A stretch of 64,000 nt of DNA from contig NZ_CP048021.1 in the NCBI RefSeq assembly GCF_010092505.1, positions 1,984,001-2,048,000 of the forward strand. Reading direction: 5' to 3'. Positions 26,155-34,711 of this stretch are shown one piece after another. The DNA comes from Virgibacillus sp. MSP4-1. Lineage in GTDB: Bacteria > Bacillota > Bacilli > Bacillales > Alkalibacillaceae. Under the pieces are notes generated by a model, which made no database searches, had not been told where the DNA came from, and worked only from the letters and a program-made list of their open reading frames with translations. Position numbers and translations under genes: made by a program. Every line of letters begins with the position of its first letter. Position 1 is the stretch's first letter.

Positions 26155-26649
26155 CTAAGCTTTCGAATCAAATACGGATCGGTTCTGGGCCGGATTTCCG
26201 AATTTCTGATTTTCACTGTAATTCATATTTTTCATGGTAGGCTGAAGCATATCCAGGGACAGCTCCACAAACTGCAGGGACTGCTGCAGTAGATCCTGAT
26301 TCAGCTGTTCCTGCTGCTTTAATTCCGCTACGGTTACAACCATATTTTCAAAGATGGCATGGAGTTCGTCCTTCTCCTCCCCATCCTTTAAATGTTCCAG
26401 CATTTCTGACACCGTATGTTCACGGCCGGCCAGTCCCTGCTGTGAAAACCATTGCTCCGTTAAGGCTCCTCGTTTTTCTTCAAGTTGACGGACAGCTTGT
26501 ACATGTTTATTTTCATTGACCAAGAGCTTCTGGAAGGCATCGATCTTTCCTTCCTTCAATAGATCTGTTTTTTCATAAGAAAGCTTTAATAGACTTTCAT
26601 GCAATGACTTTAACTTTGACATGATGGTAATGACTTCATGTGCTGACAA
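26155..26649 (-). CDS. flgN: Flagellar export chaperone FlgN
   Basis: FlgN-type chaperone (YvyG) for FlgK and FlgL. The 164-residue helical, Glu/Gln-rich protein includes LLVNENKHVQAVRQLEEKRG and LNQDLLQQSLQFVELSLDML, matching the FlgN-like family layout. I infer a TTG start at 26649, eight bases after AAGGAGGAC. It lies 11 bases before flgK and 13 bases after flgM, within one transcript from the sigma-D promoter at 26975. Confidence 0.9.
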   Translation of the reverse strand: MSAHEVITIMSKLKSLHESLLKLSYEKTDLLKEGKIDAFQKLLVNENKHVQAVRQLEEKRGALTEQWFSQQGLAGREHTVSEMLEHLKDGEEKDELHAIFENMVVTVAELKQQEQLNQDLLQQSLQFVELSLDMLQPTMKNMNYSENQKFGNPAQNRSVFDSKA

Positions 26650-26662
26650 GCTGTCGTCCTCC

Positions 26663-26932
26663 TTATCCGCGGTTCGTCCAGAAATCGATCATTTTCTGTG
26701 CGGTTTCCTCATAGTTGATTTTATAATTTCCTGTTTGTACGTCATGCTTAATCTGCTGCACCTGCTTCTGACGGGCTTCTTTGACCTCATTGCCCTTCAG
26801 CATATTCTGTGCCTGGTTTGAGATTTCCAGTTTATCCGCAGCTGGCTTTGCCTGATTCGTGGCTTGCTGCTGCTTCTGATACTGTTTTTGATACGGATTC
26901 AGATGAGTCGAGTTTGATCCGTTAATTTTCAT
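26663..26932 (-). CDS. flgM: Anti-sigma-D factor FlgM
   Basis: FlgM holds sigma-D inactive until the hook-basal body is complete. The 89-residue product begins MKINGSNSTHLNPYQKQ, followed by a Gln/Lys-rich disordered half and the C-terminal sigma-binding helices (KVKHDV-like KQVQQIKHDVQTGNYKINYE, TAQKMIDFW). ATG 26932 follows AAAGAGGTG at the right distance; a GTG three codons upstream lies inside the ribosome site. A perfect sigma-D promoter precedes it, a negative feedback loop known in B. subtilis. Confidence 0.94.
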   Translation of the reverse strand: MKINGSNSTHLNPYQKQYQKQQQATNQAKPAADKLEISNQAQNMLKGNEVKEARQKQVQQIKHDVQTGNYKINYEETAQKMIDFWTNRG

Positions 26933-26974
26933 ACATTTCACCTCTTTAATTACCGTTCCGTTCTTCTAATCATT

Positions 26975-27001
26975 ATATCGGCTAAGACATGAAAAAGTTT
27001 A
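26975..27001 (-). promoter_or_regulatory. Consensus sigma-D promoter of flgM-flgN-flgK-flgL
   Basis: Minus strand TAAA, 15 bases, GCCGATAT: an exact consensus match. It begins just after the yvyF stop and 43 bases before the flgM ATG. Confidence 0.93.
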
Positions 27002-27002
27002 A

Positions 27003-27425
27003 TTAATGACGCCTGAATTTTTGATCCACATTAAAATATGTCGGGGATTTATCTTTCTCCTGTTGTTCCTTTTTCGATTCAGCTGCATCTTCTCTTGCTA
27101 AATCCCGCTGCAATTCTGCACGACAGCTCCCGCAGATTTTCCCTTCCTGGATAGGGTTCCCGCACCGTTCACAATCATAGGTAAGGTTAGGAAATTGAGT
27201 GGTATGAAGACGTCTTTCCTTTACAAATTTCATAATCAGACGTTCCTCTACCCCTGTTGCTTCTGCCACTTCAGAAAGTGTAGCCCGGCGATTTTCTTTT
27301 TTTCTTATATAACTATAAACCTTTTCAAAGGCTGCTTCCTCTTCTTTATAACATTGATCACAGACATTTCGTAATCCTTTAACAAACAACGCTCCACAGT
27401 TCGGGCAATTGGCTAATTCCCCCAT
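27003..27425 (-). CDS. yvyF: TIGR03826-type flagellar operon protein YvyF
   Basis: A 140-residue cytoplasmic protein with two zinc-ribbon knuckles. The first is CPNCGALFVKGLRNVCDQC (about residues 7-26). The second is CERCGNPIQEGKICGSC (about 85-101). Between them is a helix-turn-helix-like stretch (ATLSEVAEATGVEERLIMKF). The C-terminal tail is charged. The family sits between comFC and flgM in bacilli; its biochemical role is not established. The start ATG at 27425 has GGGAG upstream. Confidence 0.9.
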   Translation of the reverse strand: MGELANCPNCGALFVKGLRNVCDQCYKEEEAAFEKVYSYIRKKENRRATLSEVAEATGVEERLIMKFVKERRLHTTQFPNLTYDCERCGNPIQEGKICGSCRAELQRDLAREDAAESKKEQQEKDKSPTYFNVDQKFRRH

Positions 27426-27493
27426 GAGCTCTCCCTCCGTTCATTTCTCTATCTCTATTATATCTCTAATATCGTCAGGGAACAAAAAATTCT

Positions 27494-28207
27494 TTAGCTC
27501 CGAATTAAGGTAAAGCTGTAAATCTCTGGCGTGCCGTTGGATTTCAGGAGGGAAGCTGCCCAGTGCAGGGTCGCGCCGGTTGTGTAGAGGTCATCAATGA
27601 GGAGAACAGGGGATTGAACCGCTTGTGTGATTTGAAAAGGATTGGAGGACTTCAGTCGTTCAGCACGGGATTTTTTTGCCTGCTTTTCATTTTTGATTCT
27701 CGTCAGGGCATGGGTAAGAGGCAATTTTAGTAAGCCGGCTAAGGCCTCAGCCTGATTAAATCCTCTCTCTTTTTGCCTCGCCTCACTTAATGGAATCGGG
27801 ACCGCCGTCAGCCCCTGCTTGGGAAATTGTTCCTTATAACGCTTTTGAATGCTGTTCTTAAACATATGGACCAGCTCGTAATCCCCGCGATATTTCCACT
27901 TGGCCATCACTTCTTTCATAAAAGCTGAGTAGCTGTAGACGGATACATTCTGCTTCAACATCCCTGAAAGGTTCGGATGGGCATTCCATTTCAGACAGTC
28001 CGGGCACAGGTTCTCCTTTTCAGAGGGTCTTGTTTTAGAAGGTCTTGTTTTAGAGGGTCTTGAACAACCAGGGCAGACCGGTCCTTCAATCAAAGGGAGC
28101 TTTTGCTGACAATCTGTACAGAGCGGAGGGGGGTCTGCAAAGAATTGAAAAACATTCCGCCACGTAATTTCCGGAATCATTTCTTCATGGCACCATAGAC
28201 AGTACAT
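27494..28207 (-). CDS. comFC: Competence protein ComFC (phosphoribosyltransferase-like)
   Basis: ComFC acts with the helicase ComFA in bringing single-stranded DNA into the cytoplasm. The N-terminus has a zinc-binding set (CLWCHEE, CTDCQQK, CPGCSR, CPDCLKW). The C-terminal half is a PRTase-like domain with KERGFNQAEALA and the PRPP loop VLLIDDLYTTGAT (about 205-217). The 237 residues include an internal near-perfect repeat RPSKTRPSKTRPSEKE encoded by 15-bp tandem repeats inside the zinc domain, which lengthens the linker between Cys pairs. It follows comFA by one base; no comFB lies between. Confidence 0.93.
   Translation of the reverse strand: MYCLWCHEEMIPEITWRNVFQFFADPPPLCTDCQQKLPLIEGPVCPGCSRPSKTRPSKTRPSEKENLCPDCLKWNAHPNLSGMLKQNVSVYSYSAFMKEVMAKWKYRGDYELVHMFKNSIQKRYKEQFPKQGLTAVPIPLSEARQKERGFNQAEALAGLLKLPLTHALTRIKNEKQAKKSRAERLKSSNPFQITQAVQSPVLLIDDLYTTGATLHWAASLLKSNGTPEIYSFTLIRS
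28024..28062 (+). repeat. 15-bp tandem repeat inside comFC
   Basis: Two full and one partial copies of a 15-base unit (AGGGTCTTGTTTTAG) in frame with the gene, encoding repeated RPSKT. One unit equals five codons, so copy changes would keep the frame. Confidence 0.85.
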
Positions 28208-28208
28208 G

Positions 28209-29606
28209 TTAATTCCTCCTTGCCAGCCGGTTCATCATCGCAATCATCTTCCTGGCTCCTTTCATGCCTTTCGTTAATCCCTGATGGAAGAAGACCACAT
28301 CCCCATCAGGGTCCGCTGCATTTCTGCCGGAACGTCCGGCGATCTGAACGAGTGCCGCTTCATCAAAAACGTTATGCCCCGCATCAATCACAGCCACATC
28401 AATGGAAGGAAACGTCACCCCGCGCTCCAGAATCGTCGTCGTGATTAACGCGTTCATCTCGCCCCGGCGATAGCCCTCGATTTTGTCGATTCGATCAGGG
28501 TCCGCTGCATCCACACGATCGATGCCCGTTATTTTGGATAGGTTTTCAGCCATCTCGATGGTTGGAACAAATAATAGGAAACGTCTCTGCTGCCCGTGCT
28601 TTTTCTGAATCCACGCTTGAATCGCCTTTGGAAGGGTGTCTTTGGAAAAGTGTTTGGCTAAACGGAAGGTGGAAACGAAATGGGGAATCGGGAGCGGATA
28701 CCCATGATAACGGGCGGGAACAAACACGACAGGTATCCACTGCAGCCGGGCTTTCCATTTCAGCCCCTTTCTAGGCGTTGCCGTTAAGTAAATCAGACTG
28801 GAAGATGTGCGCCTCGCCCGTTCCGAAGCAAAGGACAGAGATTTATCTGCATGGTAGGGAAAGGCATCCACCTCATCAATGATCATCACATCAAAAGCCT
28901 CTTCAAACCTCAGAAGCTGGTGTGTCGTGGAGATGACCAGTTGAGCCCCCTCCTTCTTTTCTTCAGACCCGCCGTACAAAGCAGAAATGGTGACATCGGG
29001 AAAGGCCTGCCTGAAGCGGGGAACGAGCTCGCGGACGACATCAGCTCTTGGTGTGGCCAGACAGATTCGATCTCCTCTCGTGATGGCATCGGTTAATCCT
29101 GCAAACAGCATCTCGGTTTTCCCGGCTCCGCACACCGCCCAGACCAGCAACTGCTCACGGTCGGCCATGGCTGCCTTGATTTTTTCGGAGGCGGCTTCCT
29201 GAAATTTTGTCAGGCGGCCATCCCATTGACAGGGATTCTCAACCTTTGGGCAGGGCATTTCCGGGCCTGTCCATCTGTATAAGGGCTCAAACGTGCTGAC
29301 GCGCCCCATTTCAATACATTTTCGACAGTAGACAGCCTGCGTTCGCCCCTGAGGGATTTTTCCAAACCAGTGATGACTCTGATTGCCGCAACGTCTGCAC
29401 ACATGTCCGATGACTGTTTCGTCAATGCCCGGGACTTCCTGAATATATTGCTTCTTTATGAGTTCCTGGAATTCTTCATCTGAGGCGGGAATTTCCTGTC
29501 GGAGTAAGAGCTTCGATTGGCAAATTACGGAGATTGAGTATAAAGGGTGATCAGAGGGGATTGGGTTCAGGTAATCAGGAGATCGTTCCGGTAAATTAGT
29601 ATTCAT
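28209..29606 (-). CDS. comFA: DNA uptake helicase ComFA
   Basis: ComFA is a membrane-associated DEAD-box ATPase that drives transforming DNA through the ComEC channel. At 465 residues it has an N-terminal four-Cys zinc finger (CRRCGNQ, CRKCIEMG, about 69-104). Walker A AVCGAGKTEML is at about 157-167, with the DEVD box IIDEVDAFPYH and motif III YLTATPRKG. The C-terminal helicase lobe has ERGVTFPSIDVAVID and QIAGRSGRNAADPDGD. The ATG at 29606 follows AAAGGAGTG. It is cotranscribed with comFC. Confidence 0.96.
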   Translation of the reverse strand: MNTNLPERSPDYLNPIPSDHPLYSISVICQSKLLLRQEIPASDEEFQELIKKQYIQEVPGIDETVIGHVCRRCGNQSHHWFGKIPQGRTQAVYCRKCIEMGRVSTFEPLYRWTGPEMPCPKVENPCQWDGRLTKFQEAASEKIKAAMADREQLLVWAVCGAGKTEMLFAGLTDAITRGDRICLATPRADVVRELVPRFRQAFPDVTISALYGGSEEKKEGAQLVISTTHQLLRFEEAFDVMIIDEVDAFPYHADKSLSFASERARRTSSSLIYLTATPRKGLKWKARLQWIPVVFVPARYHGYPLPIPHFVSTFRLAKHFSKDTLPKAIQAWIQKKHGQQRRFLLFVPTIEMAENLSKITGIDRVDAADPDRIDKIEGYRRGEMNALITTTILERGVTFPSIDVAVIDAGHNVFDEAALVQIAGRSGRNAADPDGDVVFFHQGLTKGMKGARKMIAMMNRLARRN

Positions 29607-29698
29607 GTTTTACACTCCTTTTGGGGATATAAGAGGAAATCGGTTGTTTAAGTGACTCGGGAAGGGCAAAAATTTTCAGAGCACGGAATAGATGATTG

Positions 29699-29728
29699 GC
29701 AGACCCCGAGGAACTGCTCAGAGTCTGC
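29699..29728. other. Hairpin between degV and comFA
   Basis: On the minus strand GCAGACTCTGAG pairs with CCTCGGGGTCTGC with two wobble pairs, making a 12-bp stem about 30 bases after the degV stop. No T-run follows, so it may protect the degV 3' end or act as a weak terminator. Confidence 0.5.
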
Positions 29729-29759
29729 ATTTTAAAAGAATAAATCATATAATGGCTAT

Positions 29760-30605
29760 TTATTTTTCATACCAGGTAAGTCCGATGGCGCCTTCCCCTA
29801 AGTGGGTTCCGATAACAGGGCCAAAATAGCTGATTTTACAGGTTACGTTCTCATATTTGCTCTCCAGATCCTGCTTCCACTGCTTAGCTTCATCCTCGCG
29901 CTGGGAATGAATTACACAGGCTTCAATCTGTTTACCGCTGCTGGCATCCTCATCAAAAAGCTCACGCACCCGGTTTAACGCCTTTTTACGTGTGCGGATT
30001 TTTTCAAATGGTTCAATTTGCCCATCAACAAAGTGCAGGATTGGCTTCACCTGAAGGAGGCTTCCCAGCATGGCCTGGGCTGTATTCAGACGTCCTCCTT
30101 TATGTAAATTGGTTAAATCATCCACCATAAAATAAGCTTTGTTTGAGGCTTTTACTTCATCCAGTCGGGCAATGATTTGTTCTGGAGGGGTGTTCTTTTC
30201 TGCAAGCTCAACTGCTTCAAGGGCCATAAATCCCTGCGCCATACAGCTAATCTCAGAGTCATACGCATAAACATCAAGATTTTCAACCGTCTCTCCTGCC
30301 GCAACAGTTCCCTGCAGCGTACCACTGATGCCGCTGGAAAGATGAACCGCAATGACCGCGTCAAAATCCTCACTCAGCTCCTCCAACTTTTCTCTCACTA
30401 AACCAATCGATGGCTGAGAGGTCTTCGGAAGCTCCTCCACCTCGCGCATCTTCTGGTAAAATTCATCTGTCTCAATATCTACTTCCTCCTGATAGGATTC
30501 ATTGCCGAAAATCACATTCAGGGGAACCATATATATATTCCACTTATCACGGAGATCCTTGGGAATATAAGCCGTACTATCGGTCAGCACCGCCGTCTTC
30601 ACCAT
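29760..30605 (-). CDS. degV: DegV family fatty-acid-binding protein
   Basis: DegV/FakB-type protein that holds a fatty acid for phosphorylation by a FakA kinase. The 281-residue product has the N-terminal TAVLTDSTAYIPKDL, the central SSGISGTLQGTVAAGE loop and the lipid-contacting LTNLHKGGRLNTAQAMLGSL segment, followed by KPIL. ATG 30605 has AAGGATGA at good distance; a GTG two codons upstream is an alternative. It lies near degU/degS, as in B. subtilis, but is separated from them here by a G-rich tract and repeat array 2. Confidence 0.93.
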   Translation of the reverse strand: MVKTAVLTDSTAYIPKDLRDKWNIYMVPLNVIFGNESYQEEVDIETDEFYQKMREVEELPKTSQPSIGLVREKLEELSEDFDAVIAVHLSSGISGTLQGTVAAGETVENLDVYAYDSEISCMAQGFMALEAVELAEKNTPPEQIIARLDEVKASNKAYFMVDDLTNLHKGGRLNTAQAMLGSLLQVKPILHFVDGQIEPFEKIRTRKKALNRVRELFDEDASSGKQIEACVIHSQREDEAKQWKQDLESKYENVTCKISYFGPVIGTHLGEGAIGLTWYEK

Positions 30606-30728
30606 ATTCACTCATCCTTCCCATCTATTTTTAGAATTCTCTATCTCTCATTTCCATTTGTACGTTATACCTTTCTAATATTTTACACATATTTATTTGA
30701 AATTGCATTAATTAGGGCGTAATTTTAT

Positions 30729-30866
30729 TGGGAAATGTGGATTGAGGTTTGGGAGTTTGGGGGGGGTTTGGTAGCTGGATGTGGTGGTTTGGATTCGTTT
30801 GGGGGGGTTGGGCTGGGGTTTGGGGATGGGGTTTTGGAATTGGGGTTTTGGAATTGGGGGCCGGCG
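30729..30866 (+). other. G-rich tract with G-quadruplex potential
   Basis: Plus strand with G runs of 8 (30759-30766), 7 (30801-30807), 3, 4, 4 and 4 bases, with loops of 2-4 bases in 30801-30831, meeting the simple G-quadruplex pattern. It lies upstream of degV and directly abuts array 2. The 72-codon frame here is Gly/Trp-rich low complexity and is not a gene. Confidence 0.75.
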
Positions 30867-31578
30867 GGCTTAATTCGGAATGAACTCGACAAATGCTTCA
30901 CTTTTTGGATGAATTATGATTTTATTGGACGAATCTTTTTTTTGGAGGATTGATTCTGTCATTTTCCGGCTTAATCATTTACAGAATTGGTTGAATTATT
31001 TCAGAAACTGGATTAATTATTTTCATTTTAGGCTGAATTCGGTGGAGGGGGGTTTAATTATTTGATTTTGGGATTAATTGTACGGGGGACGGCTTCATTC
31101 TTCATTATCGCGACAGATCCTGCTCTTCCTGGACGAATCACACATTCATCGGACGAATCCTCTTCCTCCAGGATTGATTCTGCCATTTCCGGCTTAATCA
31201 TTTACAGAATTGGTTGAATGATTTCTGAAACTGGATTAATTATTTTCATTTTAGGTTGAATTCGGTGGAGAGGGGGTTTAATTATATGATTTTGGGATTA
31301 ATTGTACAGGGGACGGCTTCATTCTTCATCATCTCGACAGATCCTGCTCTTCCTGGACGAATCACACATTTACCGGACGAATCCTCTTCCTCCAGGATTG
31401 ATTCTTCCATTTCCGGCTTAATCATTTACAGAATTGGATGAATGATTTCTGAAACTGGACGAATTATTTTCATTTTAGGTCGAATAAAACTAGAGACTGG
31501 ATGAATTCCCATTTTATCGGTTAAAATACTATGAATCTGGCTCAATTCGACTCAATCAGGCCGAATACTTGTATACAA
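30867..31578 (+). repeat. Degenerate 20-21-bp tandem repeat array (array 2) with higher-order repeat
   Basis: About 34 units in strict 20-21-base register, each starting with a core such as GGCTTAAT, GGATGAAT, GGACGAAT, GGATTGAT or GGTTGAAT. Cores at 30867, 30907, 30927, 30947, 30968, 31191, 31415 and 31436 were placed. Blocks of 11 units recur as near-identical longer repeats: the same order of units starts at 30968, 31191 and 31415 (steps 223 and 224). Array 1 (2404-3013) shares core and spacing. Both lie upstream of a minus-strand gene and beyond the terminator of the previous one. Confidence 0.85.
30968..31492 (+). repeat. 223-224-bp direct tandem repeat, about 2.3 copies
   Basis: Copies begin at 30968, 31191 and 31415 (the last partial). 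Differences are scattered substitutions, such as GTACGGGGGAC versus GTACAGGGGAC. A partial match also precedes the first copy (GGACGAAT and GGATTGAT units). Recent duplication inside an older degenerate array is the simplest reading. Confidence 0.9.
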
Positions 31579-31663
31579 ACTCAACCTACACACTCATCCA
31601 AGCCAAAGATTAAAGCTGATTTTCACCGAATCCTGCAGCATCCCCATCATTCAGGTACAACGA

Positions 31664-31697
31664 AAAAACAGACCCTGGCTAAAGGGTCTGTTTTCCG
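31664..31697 (-). terminator. Intrinsic terminator of degU
   Basis: AAACAGACCCT and AGGGTCTGTTT form an 11-bp stem with a six-base loop and TTTTT tail on the minus strand, 18 bases after the stop. Confidence 0.92.
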
Positions 31698-31713
31698 TTT
31701 CTCTCTCTATATC

Positions 31714-32394
31714 TTACTGTACTTCCACCCAGCCGTTTTTAATTGCCTGTACAACGGCCTGGGTTCGATCGTTGGCGTCCATTTTCTGCAGAATATTGGA
31801 TACATGGTTTTTGACGGTCTTTTCACTGATATACAGTGATTCAGCAACTCCCCTGTTGCTTTTACCGTCTGCCAGGAGCTGCAGTACCTCGCACTCTCGC
31901 CTCGTAAGCAGATGCAGAGGCTTGCGGTGCTCGGCCCTTTTCAGAGCATTGGCTCCATTGTTTCCATTGGCCAATCGGCGGTATTCCTTCACAAGATTGT
32001 GAGTAATTTTCGGATGCAGATAGGATCCACCGTTATAAACGACTTTTATGGCATCTATAAGCTCGTCCGTTTCCATTTCTTTAAGTAAGTATCCCTGTGC
32101 TCCTGTTTTCAGGGCGTGTGTGACGTAATTTTCATCATCATGGATAGACAAAATAATAACTTTTAAATCCGGGAATTGATTCACAAGATTTTTAGTGGCT
32201 TCAACTCCATTAATCGAAGGCATATTTATGTCCATCAACACCACATCCGGATGATACGTACGAACTAAGTCGATTGATTGGTTTCCATCATCACCTTCAG
32301 CAACCACTTCGAAATCTTCTTCAAAATCCAGAATGCGTTTAATGCCTTCACGAAAAAGCTTGTGATCATCAATTAATACGATTCTTGCCCCCAC
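31714..32394 (-). CDS. degU: Response regulator DegU
   Basis: DegU is the NarL/FixJ-type regulator that controls exoenzymes, competence and motility in bacilli. The 226-residue product has a receiver domain with [16 protein letters not shown], the phospho-acceptor Asp in VVLMDINMP (about residue 56), a linker (about 125-155), and a LuxR-type helix-turn-helix [40 protein letters not shown]. The start is GTG at 32394 with AGGAGGT and AGGAG upstream. It lies 138 bases after degS; no strong terminator separates them. Confidence 0.97.
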   Translation of the reverse strand: MGARIVLIDDHKLFREGIKRILDFEEDFEVVAEGDDGNQSIDLVRTYHPDVVLMDINMPSINGVEATKNLVNQFPDLKVIILSIHDDENYVTHALKTGAQGYLLKEMETDELIDAIKVVYNGGSYLHPKITHNLVKEYRRLANGNNGANALKRAEHRKPLHLLTRRECEVLQLLADGKSNRGVAESLYISEKTVKNHVSNILQKMDANDRTQAVVQAIKNGWVEVQ

Positions 32395-32532
32395 TTCTCC
32401 TCGACCTCCTGACGAAATAAAGTAATTCCAATCCGGATATGTATATAACTAGCTTAACTGATTAGTTTTTTCTCTCTCTATCCTTTTATTATACATGAGT
32501 CTGTTCCAACAATCTAACCCTTATTTTAATCC

Positions 32533-33675
32533 TCAGTTATTTTTTAGTGGAACCTGAATGATAATTTTCGTTCCTTTTTGCGGTTCGGTATTAATTTGAA
32601 GCGTTCCACCGAGCATTTCGATTCGTTCTCTCATTCCAATCAGACCGAAAGAGGATTTTTCCTTTTCCTCTAGGTCGAACCCTTTTCCATTATCGGCAAT
32701 AAGAATGTTGACCTTATCTGTTTTCATTTCCATATGAACCTGAATAAGACTTGCCTCCGAATGTTTTACTGCATTTTGGACGGCTTCCTGCACTAAACGA
32801 AAGAAGGCTATTTCATATTTTGATTCCAGACGCTGTTCCTGACCTCTTGATGTGAATTTAATATGTATGCCACTATGCTCGGAAACGGAGTCTAAATACT
32901 TGTTCAGTGTTGGATAAAGCCCAAGATCATCTAATGCCATCGGTCGTAAATCATATATGATGCGGCGCACTTCATACAAGGCTGTTCGGACAAACTGCCG
33001 AACCTGCTGTACCTCTTTAATCGCCTCTTCAAGTCCGCGCTCACGGAACGTTCTTTCAATAAGATCAGATCGCAGCATGACATTGGCCAGCAGCTGTGCC
33101 GGACCGTCATGTATTTCTCTGGACAGTCTTCTTCTCTCTTCTTCCTGAGCGTCAATGATTTTTAGTCCAAAAGTCTCTTTTTCCTTGGCGGTTTCAATTG
33201 TGTCATAGACGTCCTGCAGATCATCGGTTAAATAATTTAAAACAACAGAGATTTTCCCCAGTAATTTCTCTGCTCTCTCCACCGTATTGGAGATGGAGAT
33301 TAACCATTGCTCCAATTCACTGCGGCGTGTCTTTAACTGTTCTTCCTTTTCTCGTAAAACGAACAACTCTGATTGCAGTTTGTGGGTTTTATCATAAACC
33401 TCTTTCACTTCGGCTTCCGAGTATTGGTGAAAATTTTTGCTCACTTCGGAAAGACGAACACGGGCTTTCTTCACCTGTTTTTCCAGTTCGTCTCCCTGGT
33501 CAATAACATTTAAGGCATCCTCTTTGACCTGTTCCAGTTCCTTTTCCACCTGTTCATAGTCTTTACGGGATTGCTCGCCGATCTCAAAAATTTCATCCTT
33601 ACTATTGGTCACAACTGAAACCATATCTTCCAAAACCTTGTTCAGGGCATTTGATTCGACTTTAGAACTAGTCAT
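32533..33675 (-). CDS. degS: Sensor histidine kinase DegS
   Basis: DegS is a cytoplasmic kinase for DegU. It has no membrane segment. The N-terminal sensor (about 1-180) is a coiled coil (KDEIFEIGEQSRKDYEQVEK). The HisKA_3 box is SREIHDGPAQLLANVMLRSD with the phospho-His, followed by YEVRRIIYDLRPMALDDLGL. The HATPase domain has NAVKHSEAS and DNGKGFDLEEKEKSSFGLIG. I chose ATG 33675, seven bases after GGAGG; the ATG two codons upstream is too close. Length is 380 residues. It is divergent from yvyE. Confidence 0.96.
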   Translation of the reverse strand: MTSSKVESNALNKVLEDMVSVVTNSKDEIFEIGEQSRKDYEQVEKELEQVKEDALNVIDQGDELEKQVKKARVRLSEVSKNFHQYSEAEVKEVYDKTHKLQSELFVLREKEEQLKTRRSELEQWLISISNTVERAEKLLGKISVVLNYLTDDLQDVYDTIETAKEKETFGLKIIDAQEEERRRLSREIHDGPAQLLANVMLRSDLIERTFRERGLEEAIKEVQQVRQFVRTALYEVRRIIYDLRPMALDDLGLYPTLNKYLDSVSEHSGIHIKFTSRGQEQRLESKYEIAFFRLVQEAVQNAVKHSEASLIQVHMEMKTDKVNILIADNGKGFDLEEKEKSSFGLIGMRERIEMLGGTLQINTEPQKGTKIIIQVPLKNN

Positions 33676-33890
33676 TTCCATTCCTCCAATTACACATTAC
33701 GATAGACCTATATCTTTTTGTGGGGATTGTCCGCAAATTCTTTTTCATTTATATGTGTCCGTTCCTGTGCTATTCTTTTTATAACCATACTTTTACGTAG
33801 GATCGTTCTTAAAATAGCTTTTTTCTTTTAAATATTTTTATAATAAATAAAAGCGGCGATTATATTCTAAGTAAACTGGAGGTCTACAGC

Positions 33891-34523
33891 TTGTTAACTA
33901 AATATTTTACTATAAAACAGGAAGGCTCGCACGAAATCGTTATTCAGAAATCCCGTTTTATTGGTTATGTAAAACGTACGGAAACAGAGGAAGAAGCACA
34001 GGCATTTATCCAGCAGATCAAGAAAAAACATCATGATGCGACTCATAACTGTTCCGCGTATATGATTGGGGAGCGGAATCAGATTCAGAAAGCTCATGAT
34101 GATGGGGAGCCTAGTGGTACAGCAGGTGTTCCTATGCTGGAAGTTTTAAAGAAAAAGGACCTGAAAGATACAACCGTTGTGGTCACCCGATATTTCGGCG
34201 GGATTAAACTTGGTGCAGGCGGACTTATTCGTGCTTATTCCAATTCGACATCAGAGGCAATTGACCATGTCGGTGTTGTGAAAAGACAGCTGATGAAGGA
34301 AATGAAGGTGACAGCTGACTATACCCTTTTAGGCAAGCTTGAAAACCAGCTGCGTTCCTCGGATTATTTGTTAGAAACCATCGATTATTTAGACAAGGTT
34401 ACCTTCCACGTTTATGTCGAATCAGGGGAGGAAGAAGCATTTACAGACTGGATGGTCAATCTCACAAGTGATCAGGCCGACATTGCTGAAGGAGAAGAAA
34501 CTTATATGGAAATAGAAATCTGA
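33891..34523 (+). CDS. yvyE: YigZ/IMPACT family protein YvyE
   Basis: A 210-residue protein of the IMPACT (UPF0029) family, linked to translation control; its biochemical activity in bacteria is uncertain. The conserved core HDATHNCSAYMIGER and DDGEPSGTAGVPMLEVL, followed by VVVTRYFGGIKLGAGGLIRAYS, occupies about 40-130, and a C-terminal DUF1949 ferredoxin-like domain follows. The start is TTG at 33891, eight bases after GGAGGT. It is divergent from degS, as in B. subtilis, and ends in a strong terminator. Confidence 0.94.
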   Translation: MLTKYFTIKQEGSHEIVIQKSRFIGYVKRTETEEEAQAFIQQIKKKHHDATHNCSAYMIGERNQIQKAHDDGEPSGTAGVPMLEVLKKKDLKDTTVVVTRYFGGIKLGAGGLIRAYSNSTSEAIDHVGVVKRQLMKEMKVTADYTLLGKLENQLRSSDYLLETIDYLDKVTFHVYVESGEEEAFTDWMVNLTSDQADIAEGEETYMEIEI

Positions 34524-34567
34524 GGATGTTTGCAGGGATAGTCTCACAGCCGATGATTTCAGGTTGA

Positions 34568-34600
34568 TGATCAGTGGAGGATGTTCCACTGATTTTTTTA
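34568..34600 (+). terminator. Intrinsic terminator of yvyE
   Basis: ATCAGTGGA and TCCACTGAT form the stem with a six-base loop, followed by seven T on the plus strand. Confidence 0.93.
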
Positions 34601-34711
34601 TTGTTTACGAGGGGTAACGATGGATAACTTCCTGATAGAGTTCTGGGTTGAAGTAGCCACGTACGGTTTCATACCACGTTAATCTATGTAAGAAGCTTAA
34701 TGAAATCGAAA

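Noticed and set aside
28846-29202. Long frames antisense to comFA
   Set aside because: Shadow frames; comFA has all helicase motifs on the minus strand.
30735-30953. Glycine/tryptophan-rich 72-codon frame
   Set aside because: It is a translation of the G-rich tract without ribosome site and runs into the repeat array; no coding character.
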